A DNA stretch of 64,000 nt from Sinorhizobium terangae (lineage in GTDB: Bacteria > Pseudomonadota > Alphaproteobacteria > Rhizobiales > Rhizobiaceae). Where the stretch lies: positions 3,563,501-3,627,500 of the forward strand of contig NZ_CP121659.1 in the NCBI RefSeq assembly GCF_029714365.1. The letters run 5' to 3'. The position numbers and the translations under genes were made by a program. The notes beneath the pieces were generated by a model. That model was not told the DNA's origin. It made no database searches and saw only the letters and a program-made list of their open reading frames with translations. Below are positions 8,391-20,100 of the stretch, one piece after another (positions within the stretch are counted from its first letter, which is position 1; every line of letters starts with the position of its first letter).

Positions 8391-9665
8391 ATGTTCTACC
8401 AGCTTTACGAATTGAACCATGCCATGATGGCGCCGTGGCGCACCGCCGCGGATGCCCTGCGGCTTGCCTTCAACAATCCGATGAATCCGGTCTCGCACAC
8501 CTATTTCGGTCGTGCCACCGCTGCGGGATTGGAGGTTTTCGAGCGCGCCACACGCCGTTACGGCAAGCCGGAATTCGGCCTTGCCGAAACCATCGTCGAC
8601 GGTGAGACGGTGGCCGTGCGGGAGAAGATCGTCTGGCGTGAGCCTTTCTGCAATCTCATCCACTTCGAGCGCTCCCTTCCGAAAGGAAGAGCGCCGGATC
8701 ACAAGGTGCTGATGGTGGCGCCGATGTCCGGGCACTACGCGACGCTGCTGCGCGGCACCGTCGAGGCGCTGCTGCCGCATGCCGATGTCTACATCACCGA
8801 TTGGATCGACGCGCGGATGGTGCCTCTCGCCGAAGGTACGTTCGATCTCGACGACTACATCGACTACGTCGTCCAGATGGTGCACTTCCTCGGCCCCGAT
8901 ACCCATGTGATCGGCGTCTGTCAGCCGGCGGTGCCGGTCCTGGCTGCGGTCTCGCTGATGGAAGCGGCGGAAGATCCGCTCGCACCGGCGTCGATGACGC
9001 TGATGGGCGGGCCGATCGACACGCGCATCAATCCCACGGCCGTCAATCAACTGGCGAAAGAGCGGCCGATCGAATGGTTCCGTGACAATGTCATCATGCC
9101 CGTGCCGTGGCCGCAGCCGGGTTTCATGCGCATGGTCTATCCGGGTTTCCTGCAGCTCTCCGGCTTCATGTCGATGAATCTCGATCGGCACCTGATCGCC
9201 CACAAGGAATTCTTCGCCCATCTCGTCAAGAACGACGGTGATGCGGCCGACAAACACCGCGATTTCTATGACGAATACCTGGCGGTCATGGATCTGACGG
9301 CAGAATTCTACCTGCAGACGGTGCAGGTCGTGTTCATGCAGCATGCCTTGCCGAAGGGCGAGATGATGCACCGCGGGCGGCGCGTCGACCCTTCGGCGAT
9401 CCGCAAGGTGGCGCTCCTGACCGTCGAGGGCGAAAACGACGACATTTCCGGCGTCGGCCAGACGAAGGCCGCGCAGACGATCTGCACCAACATCCCGGAA
9501 CACATGCGTCAGCATTACATGCAACCGGATGTCGGCCATTACGGCGTCTTCAACGGATCGCGTTTCCGCCGCGAGATCGCGCCGCGCATCGTCGCTTTCC
9601 AGCGCGAGCATGCGCGTCGCGCCTCGCCGGTCAAGCAGCTCATCAAGGGCGGAAAGTCAGCCTGA
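8391..9665 (+). CDS. phaZ: Intracellular poly-3-hydroxybutyrate depolymerase
   Basis: A 424-residue cytoplasmic depolymerase that degrades storage PHB granules to hydroxybutyrate units. It begins MFYQLYELNH and matches the PHB_depo_C/intracellular PhaZ family over its usual length. The nucleophile elbow GVCQPAVP places a cysteine (Cys177) where classic lipases have serine, as is known for intracellular PhaZ1-type enzymes. The ISGVGQTKAAQ and DVGHYGVFNG segments near the C-terminus contribute the Asp/His end of the catalytic triad. In Sinorhizobium phaZ lies upstream of trpFBA, as here. It stands alone, with a repeat-bearing leader upstream. Confidence 0.93.
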   Translation: MFYQLYELNHAMMAPWRTAADALRLAFNNPMNPVSHTYFGRATAAGLEVFERATRRYGKPEFGLAETIVDGETVAVREKIVWREPFCNLIHFERSLPKGRAPDHKVLMVAPMSGHYATLLRGTVEALLPHADVYITDWIDARMVPLAEGTFDLDDYIDYVVQMVHFLGPDTHVIGVCQPAVPVLAAVSLMEAAEDPLAPASMTLMGGPIDTRINPTAVNQLAKERPIEWFRDNVIMPVPWPQPGFMRMVYPGFLQLSGFMSMNLDRHLIAHKEFFAHLVKNDGDAADKHRDFYDEYLAVMDLTAEFYLQTVQVVFMQHALPKGEMMHRGRRVDPSAIRKVALLTVEGENDDISGVGQTKAAQTICTNIPEHMRQHYMQPDVGHYGVFNGSRFRREIAPRIVAFQREHARRASPVKQLIKGGKSA

Positions 9666-9822
9666 CAGGAAAGGCTCGATTGAAGCGGTCGTTTTGACTG
9701 AGCAGAGTCAAGACTTTGTTCGATTCCGACATGGAAAGTCTTGCAGAGGCGGCGGGCCTTTCCCACATCGTTTTCATCGGGTCGCGATTGTCGCGGCCCG
9801 CTGATTGCGAGGAATCGTGAAG

Positions 9823-10248
9823 ATGAACCAATCTGCATTGATCCGTCCGGACTGGACGCCCGCGACCATTGCATTGATGGTGCTCGGCTTCGTTGTGTTC
9901 TGGCCGCTTGGCCTGGCAATGCTCGCTTATATCCTCTTCGGCGAAAAGCTGAGGGCGTTCAAGAGGGACGCCAACGGCAGTGTGGATCGCATGTGCGCCG
10001 GCTTCCGGCGCAACCATCGCCAGCACTGGGCGCATCATCGCACCGGCAACGTCGCGTTTGACGACTGGCGCGAGGCGGAGCTTGCCCGCCTCGACGAAGA
10101 GCGCCGCAAACTGGACGAAATGCGCGAGGAATTCGACGCCTATGTGCGTGAACTTCGCCGCGCCAAGGATCAGGAAGAGTTCGACCGCTTCATGCGCGAG
10201 CGCAAGAACGGCGGCCCTTCGCCGTCCGCCGGTCCTGAGACGAACTGA
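9823..10248 (+). CDS. DUF2852 small membrane protein
   Basis: A 141-residue protein of the DUF2852 family, widespread in Rhizobiales and without known function. The sequence begins near the cytoplasmic face, has one strong hydrophobic segment (about residues 12-35, ATIALMVLGFVVFWPLGLAM), then a long charged, probably coiled-coil region rich in Arg/Glu (about residues 75-130). ATG 9823 is chosen over TTG 9805 and GTG 9817 because MNQSALIRPDWTP is the typical family start; GAGGA lies 11 bases upstream. The gene is followed by a 30-bp palindrome. Confidence 0.8.
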   Translation: MNQSALIRPDWTPATIALMVLGFVVFWPLGLAMLAYILFGEKLRAFKRDANGSVDRMCAGFRRNHRQHWAHHRTGNVAFDDWREAELARLDEERRKLDEMREEFDAYVRELRRAKDQEEFDRFMRERKNGGPSPSAGPETN

Positions 10249-10260
10249 ACCGAAAGTACC

Positions 10261-10290
10261 TATCCGGCGTTTCATGTGAAACGCCGGATA
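10261..10290. terminator. 30-bp perfect palindrome after the DUF2852 gene
   Basis: Two perfect 14-bp arms (10261-10274 TATCCGGCGTTTCA and 10277-10290) are separated by only TG. It lies 12 bases after the DUF2852 stop and 47 before the metalloprotease gene. It can form a stable hairpin and may act as a terminator or processing site, although there is no clear T-tract; an operator is the alternative. Confidence 0.5.
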
Positions 10291-10337
10291 TGCATGCCTA
10301 TGTCGCGAATGATCCGCGAATCGGATAGAAAGGCGCC

Positions 10338-11093
10338 ATGTTTCCCTCTCTCAAGCGGCGCCGCCACAATGGAACCCCTGCCGATATTACGCGCGATATC
10401 GAGGTTGCCGGCAAGCTCCTGCCGCTGACCATTCGACAGAACGCCCGTGCAACACGCATGACGCTTCGTATCGAGCCGGGCGGCCGGGCGCTGAAGCTGA
10501 CCGTGCCAGAAGGCCTGCCGGAGCGCGAAGTCCAGTCCTTTCTGAACCGTCATCAGGGTTGGCTGATGACCAAACTGGCGCGGTTTTCCGGTGAAAGCGA
10601 ACTCGAGGAGGGCGGCTCGATCCTGATCCGCGGCGTTGCCCACCGCATCGAGCGAACGGGTCGGATCCGCGGCCTGACCGAGGCCGTAGTGCTCGGCGAG
10701 GAGAGCATCTTGCGGGTGAGCGGCGGCGAAGAACATTTGCGCCGACGGGTTGCCGACTTTTTGAAGAAGGAAGCGCGCAGCGATCTCGAACGGCTCGTGG
10801 CGGTCTATACCGGCAGGATAGGGCGCCGGGCGCGTTCCTTGAGCCTCAAGGACACGCGCAGCCGCTGGGGCTCCTGTTCCGTCGATGGCGACTTGAGCTT
10901 TTCCTGGCGGATTGCCATGGCGCCGCCAAAAGTCATCGCCTATCTCGCGGCGCACGAGGTCGCCCATCTTCAGGAGATGAACCACGGCCCGGATTTCTGG
11001 GCGCTCTGCGAAAAACTGTGCCCCGACACGCGCGACGCCAAGCACTGGCTGAAGCGCAACGGCACGATGCTGCACGCCATAGATTTTGGCTGA
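10338..11093 (+). CDS. YgjP-type (M48-like) metallopeptidase domain protein
   Basis: A 251-residue protein of the YgjP/DUF45 (WLM-like) family of predicted zinc metallopeptidases. The zinc-binding HEVAH motif is at residues 206-210, followed by the downstream His in MNHGPDFW. The family hallmark RSRWGSCS is at about residues 175-182. No signal peptide or membrane segment is visible, so it is probably cytoplasmic. ATG 10338 follows GATAGAAAGGCGCC. Substrates are unknown for the family; some members are encoded near type I restriction or DNA repair genes, which is not the case here. Confidence 0.85.
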   Translation: MFPSLKRRRHNGTPADITRDIEVAGKLLPLTIRQNARATRMTLRIEPGGRALKLTVPEGLPEREVQSFLNRHQGWLMTKLARFSGESELEEGGSILIRGVAHRIERTGRIRGLTEAVVLGEESILRVSGGEEHLRRRVADFLKKEARSDLERLVAVYTGRIGRRARSLSLKDTRSRWGSCSVDGDLSFSWRIAMAPPKVIAYLAAHEVAHLQEMNHGPDFWALCEKLCPDTRDAKHWLKRNGTMLHAIDFG

Positions 11094-11143
11094 AGTAATT
11101 CCAGGAGAGCGGCGTCACCGTTTCCGTCTGCTGTTTCGAAGGG

Positions 11144-11344
11144 TCAGGCGCGATATCGGGCGTCGAGCGCTGCCTTGATCTTTTGGTCCGTCTTGTACTG
11201 GCTGAGCGCGTAGACCGACCAGATCGCCGCCGGAATCCAGCCGATCAGTGTAAGCTGCAGAATGCGGCAGATGATGCCGGCAAAGGGCCGGCCGATCGTG
11301 AAGAACTGCAGCCAGGGCAAGATAAGAGCAATCAGCAGACGCAT
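11144..11344 (-). CDS. Pmp3/YqaE-family small membrane protein
   Basis: A 66-residue hydrophobic peptide with two membrane segments (about residues 3-18 and 25-48). It contains a version of the Pmp3 (UPF0057) hallmark, with LQLTLIGWIPAAIWSVYAL. In yeast and plants Pmp3 proteins affect membrane potential under salt stress; the bacterial role is not well established. ATG 11344 is preceded by GAGAAGGAACC on the minus strand. It is transcribed divergently from trpF and its 3' end faces the metalloprotease gene. Confidence 0.8.
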   Translation of the reverse strand: MRLLIALILPWLQFFTIGRPFAGIICRILQLTLIGWIPAAIWSVYALSQYKTDQKIKAALDARYRA

Positions 11345-11475
11345 GGTTCCTTCTCCGTTGTGGTATAATGCATATGGTGAGAAGCTGGCCGTCCCGCAAC
11401 GTTGCGCCGGCCGCGGTTAAGGCGACGCAACGTTTTGGCTCGACTCGGGCGACATTTCGTGCAAGGTCGCTTCCC

Positions 11476-12146
11476 ATGAAAACTGACGTGAAAATATGCG
11501 GGTTGAAGACCGCCGAGGCAGTGGAGCGCGCTGCCGCGCTGGGCGCCTCGCACACCGGGTTCATCTTCTTTCCGAAAAGCCCGCGCAATATCGAACCGGA
11601 CGACGCCGGCCGTCTTGCCGACCGTATTCGCGGGCGGGCGAAGATCGTGGCAGTTACGGTCGATGCCGACAATGACGACCTCGACGAGATCGTTTCGGCT
11701 CTCAAGCCGGATATGCTGCAGCTTCACGGCTCGGAAAGCCCGGACCGCGTGCTGACGGTCAAGGCGGTCTACGGCCTTCCCGTCATGAAGGCCCTGTCGA
11801 TCCGCGAGGCATCCGATCTCGACCGGATGGAACCCTATGTCGGCATTGCAGATCGTTTCCTGTTCGACGCCAAGCCGCCGGCGGGCTCCGACCTGCCGGG
11901 CGGCAACGGCGTTTCGTTCGACTGGCGGCTGCTCGATGCGCTTGACGGCAGCGTCGATTACATGCTTTCCGGTGGATTGAATGCAAGCAACATCGGCGAG
12001 GCCCTTGCGCTGACCGGCGCGCGGGCCATCGACACATCCTCCGGCGTCGAGAGCGCGCCGGGCATCAAGGATTTGAAGCTCATGGAAGCATTTTTCGATG
12101 CCGTTCGCCGGGCGGACGACGAGCGGGCACGAGCAGGGAGCAAGAC

Positions 12147-12150
<4 letters not shown>
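11476..12150 (+). CDS. trpF: Phosphoribosylanthranilate isomerase
   Basis: A 224-residue (beta/alpha)8-barrel enzyme that converts phosphoribosylanthranilate to CdRP, the third step in tryptophan synthesis. The family start VKICGLK carries the general-base cysteine (Cys8); [11 protein letters not shown] and LHGSESPD are typical. ATG 11476 is chosen because it begins the conserved strand at once; the frame is open upstream but without family similarity. The stop overlaps the trpB GTG (GTGA at 12147-12150), so trpF, trpB and trpA are probably cotranscribed and coupled. A perfect 12-bp palindrome (11395-11406) lies in the leader. Confidence 0.95.
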
Positions 12151-13367
<1,217 letters not shown>

Positions 13368-13372
13368 CGATC

Positions 13373-14212
13373 ATGACCGCACGCATGGAGAAAAGGTTTG
13401 CCGACGTGGCGGCGGAGGGTCGTCCGGTCCTCGTCACCTATTTCATGGGCGGCGACCCGGATTTCGATACGTCGCTGGCGATCATGAAGGCGCTGCCCAA
13501 GGCAGGGGCCGACGTGATCGAGCTTGGCATGCCATTTTCCGATCCGATGGCCGACGGGCCGGCGATCCAACTCGCGGGGCAACGCTCGCTGAAGGGCGGC
13601 CAGACGCTTGCCAAGACGCTTGAGCTTGCGCGCCTCTTCCGCGCAGAGGACCAGCACACGCCCATCGTGCTGATGGGCTATTACAATCCTATCTACATCT
13701 ATGGCGTCGATCGTTTCCTGACGGACGCACTGGCTGCGGGGATCGATGGCCTGATCGTGGTCGACCTGCCGCCGGAGATGGACGACGAGCTCTGCATCCC
13801 CGCGCTGAAGAGGGATATCAACTTCATTCGCCTGGCGACGCCGACGACCGATGACCGCCGCCTGCCGAAGGTGCTCGAAAACACGTCGGGTTTCGTATAT
13901 TACGTCTCGATGACCGGCATCACCGGTTCGGCTCTGCCGGATCCGTCGCTGATTGTGGGCGCCGTTCAGCGGATCAAGTCGCACACTGAGCTGCCCGTCT
14001 GTGTCGGCTTCGGCGTCAAGACGGCTGAGCACGCGCGGGCGATCGGCGCATCGGCCGATGGTGTCGTCGTCGGCACCGCGATCGTCAATCAGATCGCCTC
14101 CAGCCTTACGGAGGAGGGACGTGCCACCGAGGCGACGGTGCCGGGTGTCGAAGCGCTGGTCAAGGGCCTCTCGGCTGGTGTGCGGGCGGCAAGGCTCGCT
14201 GCAGCCGAATAA
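13373..14212 (+). CDS. trpA: Tryptophan synthase alpha chain
   Basis: A 279-residue TIM-barrel subunit that cleaves indole-3-glycerol phosphate to indole, which is channelled to TrpB. The catalytic glutamate (Glu50) and aspartate (Asp61) are seen in [16 protein letters not shown], with conserved MGYYNP and YVSMTGITG segments. It follows trpB by five bases and is followed by accD after 50 bases on the same strand, the trpFBA-accD-folC order common in Alphaproteobacteria. Confidence 0.97.
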   Translation: MTARMEKRFADVAAEGRPVLVTYFMGGDPDFDTSLAIMKALPKAGADVIELGMPFSDPMADGPAIQLAGQRSLKGGQTLAKTLELARLFRAEDQHTPIVLMGYYNPIYIYGVDRFLTDALAAGIDGLIVVDLPPEMDDELCIPALKRDINFIRLATPTTDDRRLPKVLENTSGFVYYVSMTGITGSALPDPSLIVGAVQRIKSHTELPVCVGFGVKTAEHARAIGASADGVVVGTAIVNQIASSLTEEGRATEATVPGVEALVKGLSAGVRAARLAAAE

Positions 14213-14262
14213 TCGCCCAGATTAACGCGCACAACCCGAAGGAAATCTTCAGGAGTTTATAA

Positions 14263-15177
14263 GTGAACTGGATCACAAACTACGTTCGGCCGAAGATCAA
14301 TTCGATGCTGGGCCGCAGGGAAGTTCCGGAAAATCTCTGGATCAAGTGCCCTGAAACGGGCGAGATGGTATTTCATCGCGATCTCGAAGAGAACAAGTGG
14401 GTCATTCCACAGTCCGGCCATCACATGAAGATGCCGGCGAAGGCTCGACTGAAGGATCTCTTCGACGGCGGGATCTATGAAGCGTTGCCGCAGCCGAAGG
14501 TGGCGCAGGACCCGCTCAAGTTCCGCGATTCGAAGAAATACACCGATCGCTTGCGCGACAGCCGCGCGAAGACCGAGCTTGAGGATACCATCGTCGCAGG
14601 TCTTGGCCTTGTTCAGGGCGTCAAGCTCGTCGCCGTCGTCCACGAGTTCAACTTCATTGGCGGATCGCTCGGCATGGCGGCCGGCGAGGCGATCGTGAAG
14701 GCGTTCGAGCGGGCCATTGCGGAAAAATGCCCACTCGTCATCTTTCCCGCCTCCGGTGGCGCCCGCATGCAGGAAGGTATCCTGTCGCTGATGCAGCTTC
14801 CGCGCACGACCGTGGCGGTGAACATGCTCAAGGAAGCAGGGCTTCCCTACATCGTAGTCCTGACCAACCCGACGACGGGTGGCGTGACAGCGTCCTACGC
14901 CATGCTCGGTGACATCCACATGGCTGAGCCGGGCGCAGAAATCGGCTTCGCCGGAAAGCGGGTGATCGAGCAGACCCTGCGCGAGAAGCTGCCGGAAGGC
15001 TTCCAGACGTCCGAATACCTGCTGGAGCACGGCATGATCGACATGGTGGTCAAGCGGCATGACCTGCCGGCGACCCTTGCACGTGTGCTGAAGATTCTAA
15101 TGAAGAAACCGGTCGAAGCTGCCAAGCGCGAGGGCGGATCGCAAGCGACGGCCTTGCCGGTCGCGGCGCGGGCCTAG
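14263..15177 (+). CDS. accD: Acetyl-CoA carboxylase carboxyltransferase beta subunit lacking zinc-finger ligands
   Basis: A 304-residue subunit of the acetyl-CoA carboxylase carboxyltransferase, which moves CO2 from biotin to acetyl-CoA in the first step of fatty acid synthesis. The crotonase-like core is intact ([44 protein letters not shown]). The N-terminal region aligns with the usual CxxC...CxxC zinc ribbon, but only the first cysteine remains: KCPETGEM and [11 protein letters not shown] replace the other three. This appears typical of rhizobial AccD and is not a frameshift, because the reading frame and flanking residues are conserved. Start GTG 14263 has AGGAG upstream. Confidence 0.95.
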   Translation: MNWITNYVRPKINSMLGRREVPENLWIKCPETGEMVFHRDLEENKWVIPQSGHHMKMPAKARLKDLFDGGIYEALPQPKVAQDPLKFRDSKKYTDRLRDSRAKTELEDTIVAGLGLVQGVKLVAVVHEFNFIGGSLGMAAGEAIVKAFERAIAEKCPLVIFPASGGARMQEGILSLMQLPRTTVAVNMLKEAGLPYIVVLTNPTTGGVTASYAMLGDIHMAEPGAEIGFAGKRVIEQTLREKLPEGFQTSEYLLEHGMIDMVVKRHDLPATLARVLKILMKKPVEAAKREGGSQATALPVAARA

Positions 15178-15240
15178 ACGTCGCGCCTGCTCGGTTTCGG
15201 TGGACTTGGTGTGGCACCCGGATTTTTCGAGGCGATGGAC

Positions 15241-16584
15241 ATGACGGCGACACAGGTCAGCGAGGCGGCGCAGGAGATCGAGAAGCTTCTTGCCCTGCAT
15301 CCCAAGGGGTACGACCTGTCGCTCGACAGGATCACCCGGCTTTTGGCGGCCCTCGGAAACCCTGAGGAGCGGCTGCCGCCCGTCATTCATGTCGCCGGCA
15401 CCAACGGAAAGGGTTCTGTCACCGCCTTCTCGCGGGCTATCCTCGAGGCTGCGGGTCTCAGCGTCCACGTCCACACGTCACCGCATCTCGTGAACTGGCA
15501 CGAGCGCTATCGCCTCGGCGTCAAGGGCGGCAAGGGCGCGCTGGCTGGCGATCGCGTGCTTGCCGAAGCGGTGCGGCGCGTCGCGGAAGCCAATGCCGGC
15601 CAGGAGATCACGGTCTTCGAAATCCTGACGGCCGTGACCTTCCTTCTCTTTGCCGAGCATCCTGCCGACGTTGCGATCATCGAGGTCGGTCTCGGCGGCC
15701 GGTTCGATGCGACGAACGTGATCGCGCGCCCGGCGGTGTCCGTCATCATGCCGATTTCGCTCGATCACCAGTCCTATCTCGGCGATCGCGTGGAACTGAT
15801 CGCCGCCGAAAAGGCCGGGATCATGAAGCGCGGCTGCCCGGTGGTGATTGGCCATCAGGAGGAGGAGGGCGTGCGCGATGTGCTCGTGTCGACAGCCGAG
15901 CGCCTTGGTTGCCCGATGTCCGTCTATGGACAGGACTTCATGGCGCATGAGGAGTTTGGCCGGCTCGTCTTTCAGGATGAACGCGGACTGGCGGACCTGC
16001 CGCTGCCGCGGCTGCCCGGTCGACACCAATACGCCAACGCCGCCGCGGCGATCCGCGCCGTCAGGGCGGCCGGTTTCGAGGTTCCGGAGGCCGCCATCGA
16101 AAAGGGGTTGGCTGGCGTCGAATGGCCCGGGCGTCTGCAGCGCCTTGCCGGCGGCAAGCTTTCGCATCACGGTCCTCCAGGTGCCGAGATCTGGATCGAC
16201 GGCGGACACAACCCGGGTGCGGGCCAGGTGATCGCCGAGGCGATGGCGAGTTTCGAGGAGCGCGAGCCGCGGCCCCTGTTCCTCATCATCGGCATGATCA
16301 ACACTAAGGACCCGGTCGGCTATTTCAAGGCCTTCCTCGATCTTGCGGAACAGGTCTTCACGGTGCCGATCCACGGGTCCGATGCCGGCCTCGATCCGGT
16401 AGCCCTGGCCGAGGATGCCGCCGCCGTCGGCTTCGAGACCACCGCGACTTCATCCGTTGCGGAAGCGCTCGGGATCATTGCCGAGCTTGTCGATGAGGAT
16501 CCCGTTCCGCCGCGCATCCTGATCGGCGGATCGCTTTATCTCGTCGGCGACGTGCTCGCCGAAAACGGCACGCCGCCGCGGTAG
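15241..16584 (+). CDS. folC: Folylpolyglutamate synthase / dihydrofolate synthase
   Basis: A Mur-ligase-like ATP-dependent enzyme (447 residues from this start) that adds glutamate to dihydropteroate and folates. The ATP loop HVAGTNGKGSV, the EVGLGGRFDATN segment and the DGGHNPGAG motif are all present. Three in-frame starts exist: GTG 15211, ATG 15235 and ATG 15241. The last is favoured because GAGG lies about eight bases upstream and the product then begins MTATQVSEA. It is the last gene of the trpFBA-accD-folC run and faces trxA across a bidirectional terminator. Confidence 0.94.
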   Translation: MTATQVSEAAQEIEKLLALHPKGYDLSLDRITRLLAALGNPEERLPPVIHVAGTNGKGSVTAFSRAILEAAGLSVHVHTSPHLVNWHERYRLGVKGGKGALAGDRVLAEAVRRVAEANAGQEITVFEILTAVTFLLFAEHPADVAIIEVGLGGRFDATNVIARPAVSVIMPISLDHQSYLGDRVELIAAEKAGIMKRGCPVVIGHQEEEGVRDVLVSTAERLGCPMSVYGQDFMAHEEFGRLVFQDERGLADLPLPRLPGRHQYANAAAAIRAVRAAGFEVPEAAIEKGLAGVEWPGRLQRLAGGKLSHHGPPGAEIWIDGGHNPGAGQVIAEAMASFEEREPRPLFLIIGMINTKDPVGYFKAFLDLAEQVFTVPIHGSDAGLDPVALAEDAAAVGFETTATSSVAEALGIIAELVDEDPVPPRILIGGSLYLVGDVLAENGTPPR

Positions 16585-16622
16585 GCGGCATTTGGCGGAC
16601 AACACGTTCCCGGCGGCAAGAA

Positions 16623-16646
16623 AAAAGCCCGGCGAGCCGGGCTTTT
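16623..16646. terminator. Bidirectional Rho-independent terminator between folC and trxA
   Basis: Perfect 11-bp arms AAAAGCCCGGC (16623-16633) and its complement (16636-16646) are flanked by A-rich and T-rich ends. It lies between two convergent genes, so it can end transcripts from both sides. Confidence 0.9.
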
Positions 16647-16668
16647 CGAGTTCTGGGACTTGGCCGTT

Positions 16669-16992
16669 TCAGGCTGCGGCAGTCGAAATCCAGGAAGTCA
16701 GCGCGGTCTTCGGAGCGGCGCCAACCTTGATGTCCGCCACTTCGCCGGCCTTGAACATTGCGAGTGTCGGGATCGAGCGCACGCCGTATTGAGCGGCAAG
16801 CTCGGGATTTTCGTCGATGTTGAGCTTGGCAACCTTGACCTTGCCGGCGAGCTCGGTGGCGATTTCCTCAAGGCTCGGCGCGATCATCTTGCACGGACCG
16901 CACCATTCCGCCCAGAAATCGACGACGACCGGCTCGGCCGAGTTCAGGACTTCCTGCTGAAAATTGGAGGTATCGACTTTCACAGTGGCCAT
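16669..16992 (-). CDS. trxA: Thioredoxin
   Basis: A 107-residue cytoplasmic thioredoxin that reduces protein disulfides with thioredoxin reductase. The active site is WCGPC with Cys31 and Cys34, preceded by VVDFWAE, and the conserved cis-proline loop is RSIPTL. The length is that of classical TrxA. It is the last gene of the long minus-strand series beginning with divL, but a 160-bp gap from addA suggests it has its own promoter. A strong terminator follows. Confidence 0.97.
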   Translation of the reverse strand: MATVKVDTSNFQQEVLNSAEPVVVDFWAEWCGPCKMIAPSLEEIATELAGKVKVAKLNIDENPELAAQYGVRSIPTLAMFKAGEVADIKVGAAPKTALTSWISTAAA

Positions 16993-17152
16993 CTGCTGCT
17001 CCTTGCTTTCGGAAATGGCGACCGTACGACCTGGGTCGTGCGGTACTTAAAAATGTTACCGCGCCTTTGCGGGTTGAACCGGGCCGGCGCGGCATGTCCA
17101 GATGTTGTGCCTCATGTGAGGCGTCGCCACCGGATTTTCAATATCGTGTATC

Positions 17153-20100
17153 TCACTTTGTCGCGAGCTCTTCAAGGCTCCTGTCCAGCATCGCGTCGGG
17201 AAGCACCTGGATCGTCGGTCCCTCGGTGAAGATCAGCGCGCAACGGAAGCGTCGCCCCGGATAGAGCGGCTTGAGCAGTTCCCTGTAGATGGCAAGCTGT
17301 GTGCTGTAGACAGGCGGCACCTCCGCGAGCGACTTCGGCACCTCGCGATTCGTCTTGAAGTCCGCAATCGTCACCATGTCTCCGGAAACGGATAGTCGGT
17401 CGACGCGGCCCGACACCGCGAACTCGCGCCCGCCGAGGGTGAGCGTTCCCATGACGGAGACTTCCGGCCGGCTGTGCGCGGCAAAAAGCGTCGTGAGGTC
17501 GGGGTGGTCCAGCACATCCATCACGGCATCGGCAAGAGCCCGGCGCTCCGGCTCGGACCAGCGTGGGACCGACCGCAGCAGATAGCGGTCCGCCGCCGCG
17601 CGGCGTTCAGCGGCATCGACCGACGGGAGAACCTGCAGCAGGCGATGAAGGATCGCGCCACGCAGCAGCGAGCGATTGGGCGCCGCCTTTTCCGCGAAGA
17701 GCGCCGATCCGACGATCGATTCGCTGTCCGGCTCGTCGAAGACAATGCCGGTGCCCGATGGGGTTAGCGGCCGCGGCAGCCGACGCGGCGGCGGCAACGG
17801 GGCGGAAAGCGTGGCGGGCAGGCCCGGCACCATGCGCTCTCCCTCGGCTTCATTGCCATCTGCAACAGGGGTGTCGATATGGGGATGCGTCTCGCGCCAC
17901 GCGTGGCCCGTCCATTCTTCACCACCCGCGCGGAACACCATCGGCGTTCCGCGTCCCTTAAGGTCCTGCGCCAACGTCCCCTGGACCATGGCGTGCCAGG
18001 TATCGGTGTTCTCCCTCTGCCCGCGATAGCCGCAAATGACGAGCCGGTCTGCGGCGCGCGTCATGCCGACATAGAGCAGACGTCGGTATTCCTCTTCCGC
18101 CAGCGCCTTCAGGCGCGCATTGTCGGCGTTGAGCAGGGAATTCGTTCCGGAGCCGGGCGCCCGCCAGACAGGCACGGTGACGGTGGAACCGTCGGGCCGT
18201 TGCTTTTCGAAAAGGCGGAGATCGGGAACATGCTGGCTGTTGAAGGCCTTGCCACCGCCGTCGACGAGGAAGACGACCGGCGCCTCCAGGCCCTTTGCCG
18301 CGTGCACGGTCATGACGCGCACTTCGTCCCGCTCCTTGTCCTGTTCGCGCTTGACCGTCGGCGCTTCGATCTCGAGCGTCGAGATGAAGGCCTGCAGCCC
18401 GGGCAAACCGGCCCTTTCGTGATCGAGTGCAAAGGTCAGGAATTCATCGAGAATGTCGCTGACTTCGCTGCCCAGCCGGGCGAGGAAAGCCGCCCTGCCG
18501 CCGAGAACGCCGAGGATGCGGGCGTAGAAGTCGTGCGGCAGCATCTGGCGGGCGAGATCGGAATATTGCGAGAGCCTGCCTGCGACCGGGCGGTATCGGC
18601 TCGTCTCGTCGACGCCGAGGCTTTGCAGGCGCTGCCAGAGGCTCTCGGTTTCCGCCCTTCCCGCCGCAAGCTCGAAAAGATCGTCCTCACCGAGATTGAT
18701 GAGCGGGCTTTTCAACAGCGCGGCGAGAGAAAGGTCGTCGTCGGGCAGCAGCGCAAAGCGGCCGAGCGCCATCAGATCCTGGATCGCAATGTGGCTGGTC
18801 AATACCAGGCGGTCGGCACCCGCCACCGGTATGTTGTTTCTGCGCTTCAGGGCCCGCGTCAAAGCGTTGACGAAGGCGTCACGCTTGCGAACAAGGACGA
18901 TGACGTCACCCGGCCGCATCGGTCGGCGAACGCCCTTCTCGATGACCGTCTCCTTGCCGATCCAGTCCTCGAGAACCGAGGCGATGCGTCGAGCCAGAAT
19001 GTTGGCCGGCGCGCGCTCGGGCGTCGCATCGAACGCTGCTGTCCACTCCTCTTCCGCAGGCACCGGTTCGGGCGCAATCACGTCCCATATGTCGACCGCG
19101 CCGGGGTGCCCGATCCGGTTCGAGGCATGGACGATCGCCTCGTCCTTCGCGCTGAGCCCCTTGGCATTTCCCTTGTTGGCAAAGACCGTGTCGACGGCCG
19201 ACAGGACGTCGATCGTCGACCGGAAGGAAAGCTGCAGGCGGATCGGGCTGAAGTATTTTCCGCCAGCGCGTACCCGCCGCTCCGTCACGATGCTCTCGCG
19301 GGAGAAGCGCTCCGGCCGCGCACCCTGGAACGAATAGATCGACTGCTTCTCGTCGCCGACTGCGAAGATCGTCCGCTCGTCGGCTCTCGCCGTCTCGCCG
19401 GCGAAGAAATCGGCGGCAAGCGCCTGGATGATCGTCCATTGCGCAGGGCTCGTGTCCTGTGCCTCGTCGACGAGAATATGGTCGATGCCCTGGTCGAGCT
19501 TGTAGTGGACCCAGGCGCCGACATCGCCGCGCGAGAGAAGCGCTGCCGTGCGGTTGATCAGATCCTCGAAGTCGAGTTGGCTGCGCGCCTTCTTGATTTC
19601 CTCGTAATCGCGGTTGAGCCTTTCAGCGAGGGTGAGAGCGGCACGTGTCGCCTCGTACATCCGGACGATGCTGAGCCGATCCACGTACGCCACGACATGA
19701 TCGCGCGCCTGTTCTACCAGAGGTGCGAGCTCAGGCGCCTCGCGCCGCATCGCCGCATTGAGAAAGGTCGAGTCGGCCCTCGGCTTGCCCCCGCCGTTGA
19801 AGAAGAGCCCAAGCAGGCTTCGGTAGCGTTCCTCGGGATCGCTGAGCCTTGCGACCGCCTTCAAGCCTTCCGCAAACTCGGAAGGCTTGGCGCCGCCCTT
19901 GCGTGCTGCGAGGTCGAGATATTGCTCCAGGACCGCCCCATTCAGCCCGGCCAGTGGCCAGACCTTACCGAGCACGCTTTCGGTGGACTCGCCCGGCGCA
20001 ATCGCGAGCGCTGCGCGCAGGTGCGTGTCCAGTCCGCCCCGTGCCGAGGCGCGATCGAGAAAGGCTTGGATAGGCGTACGGTTGGCGACGATCGTCGCCA

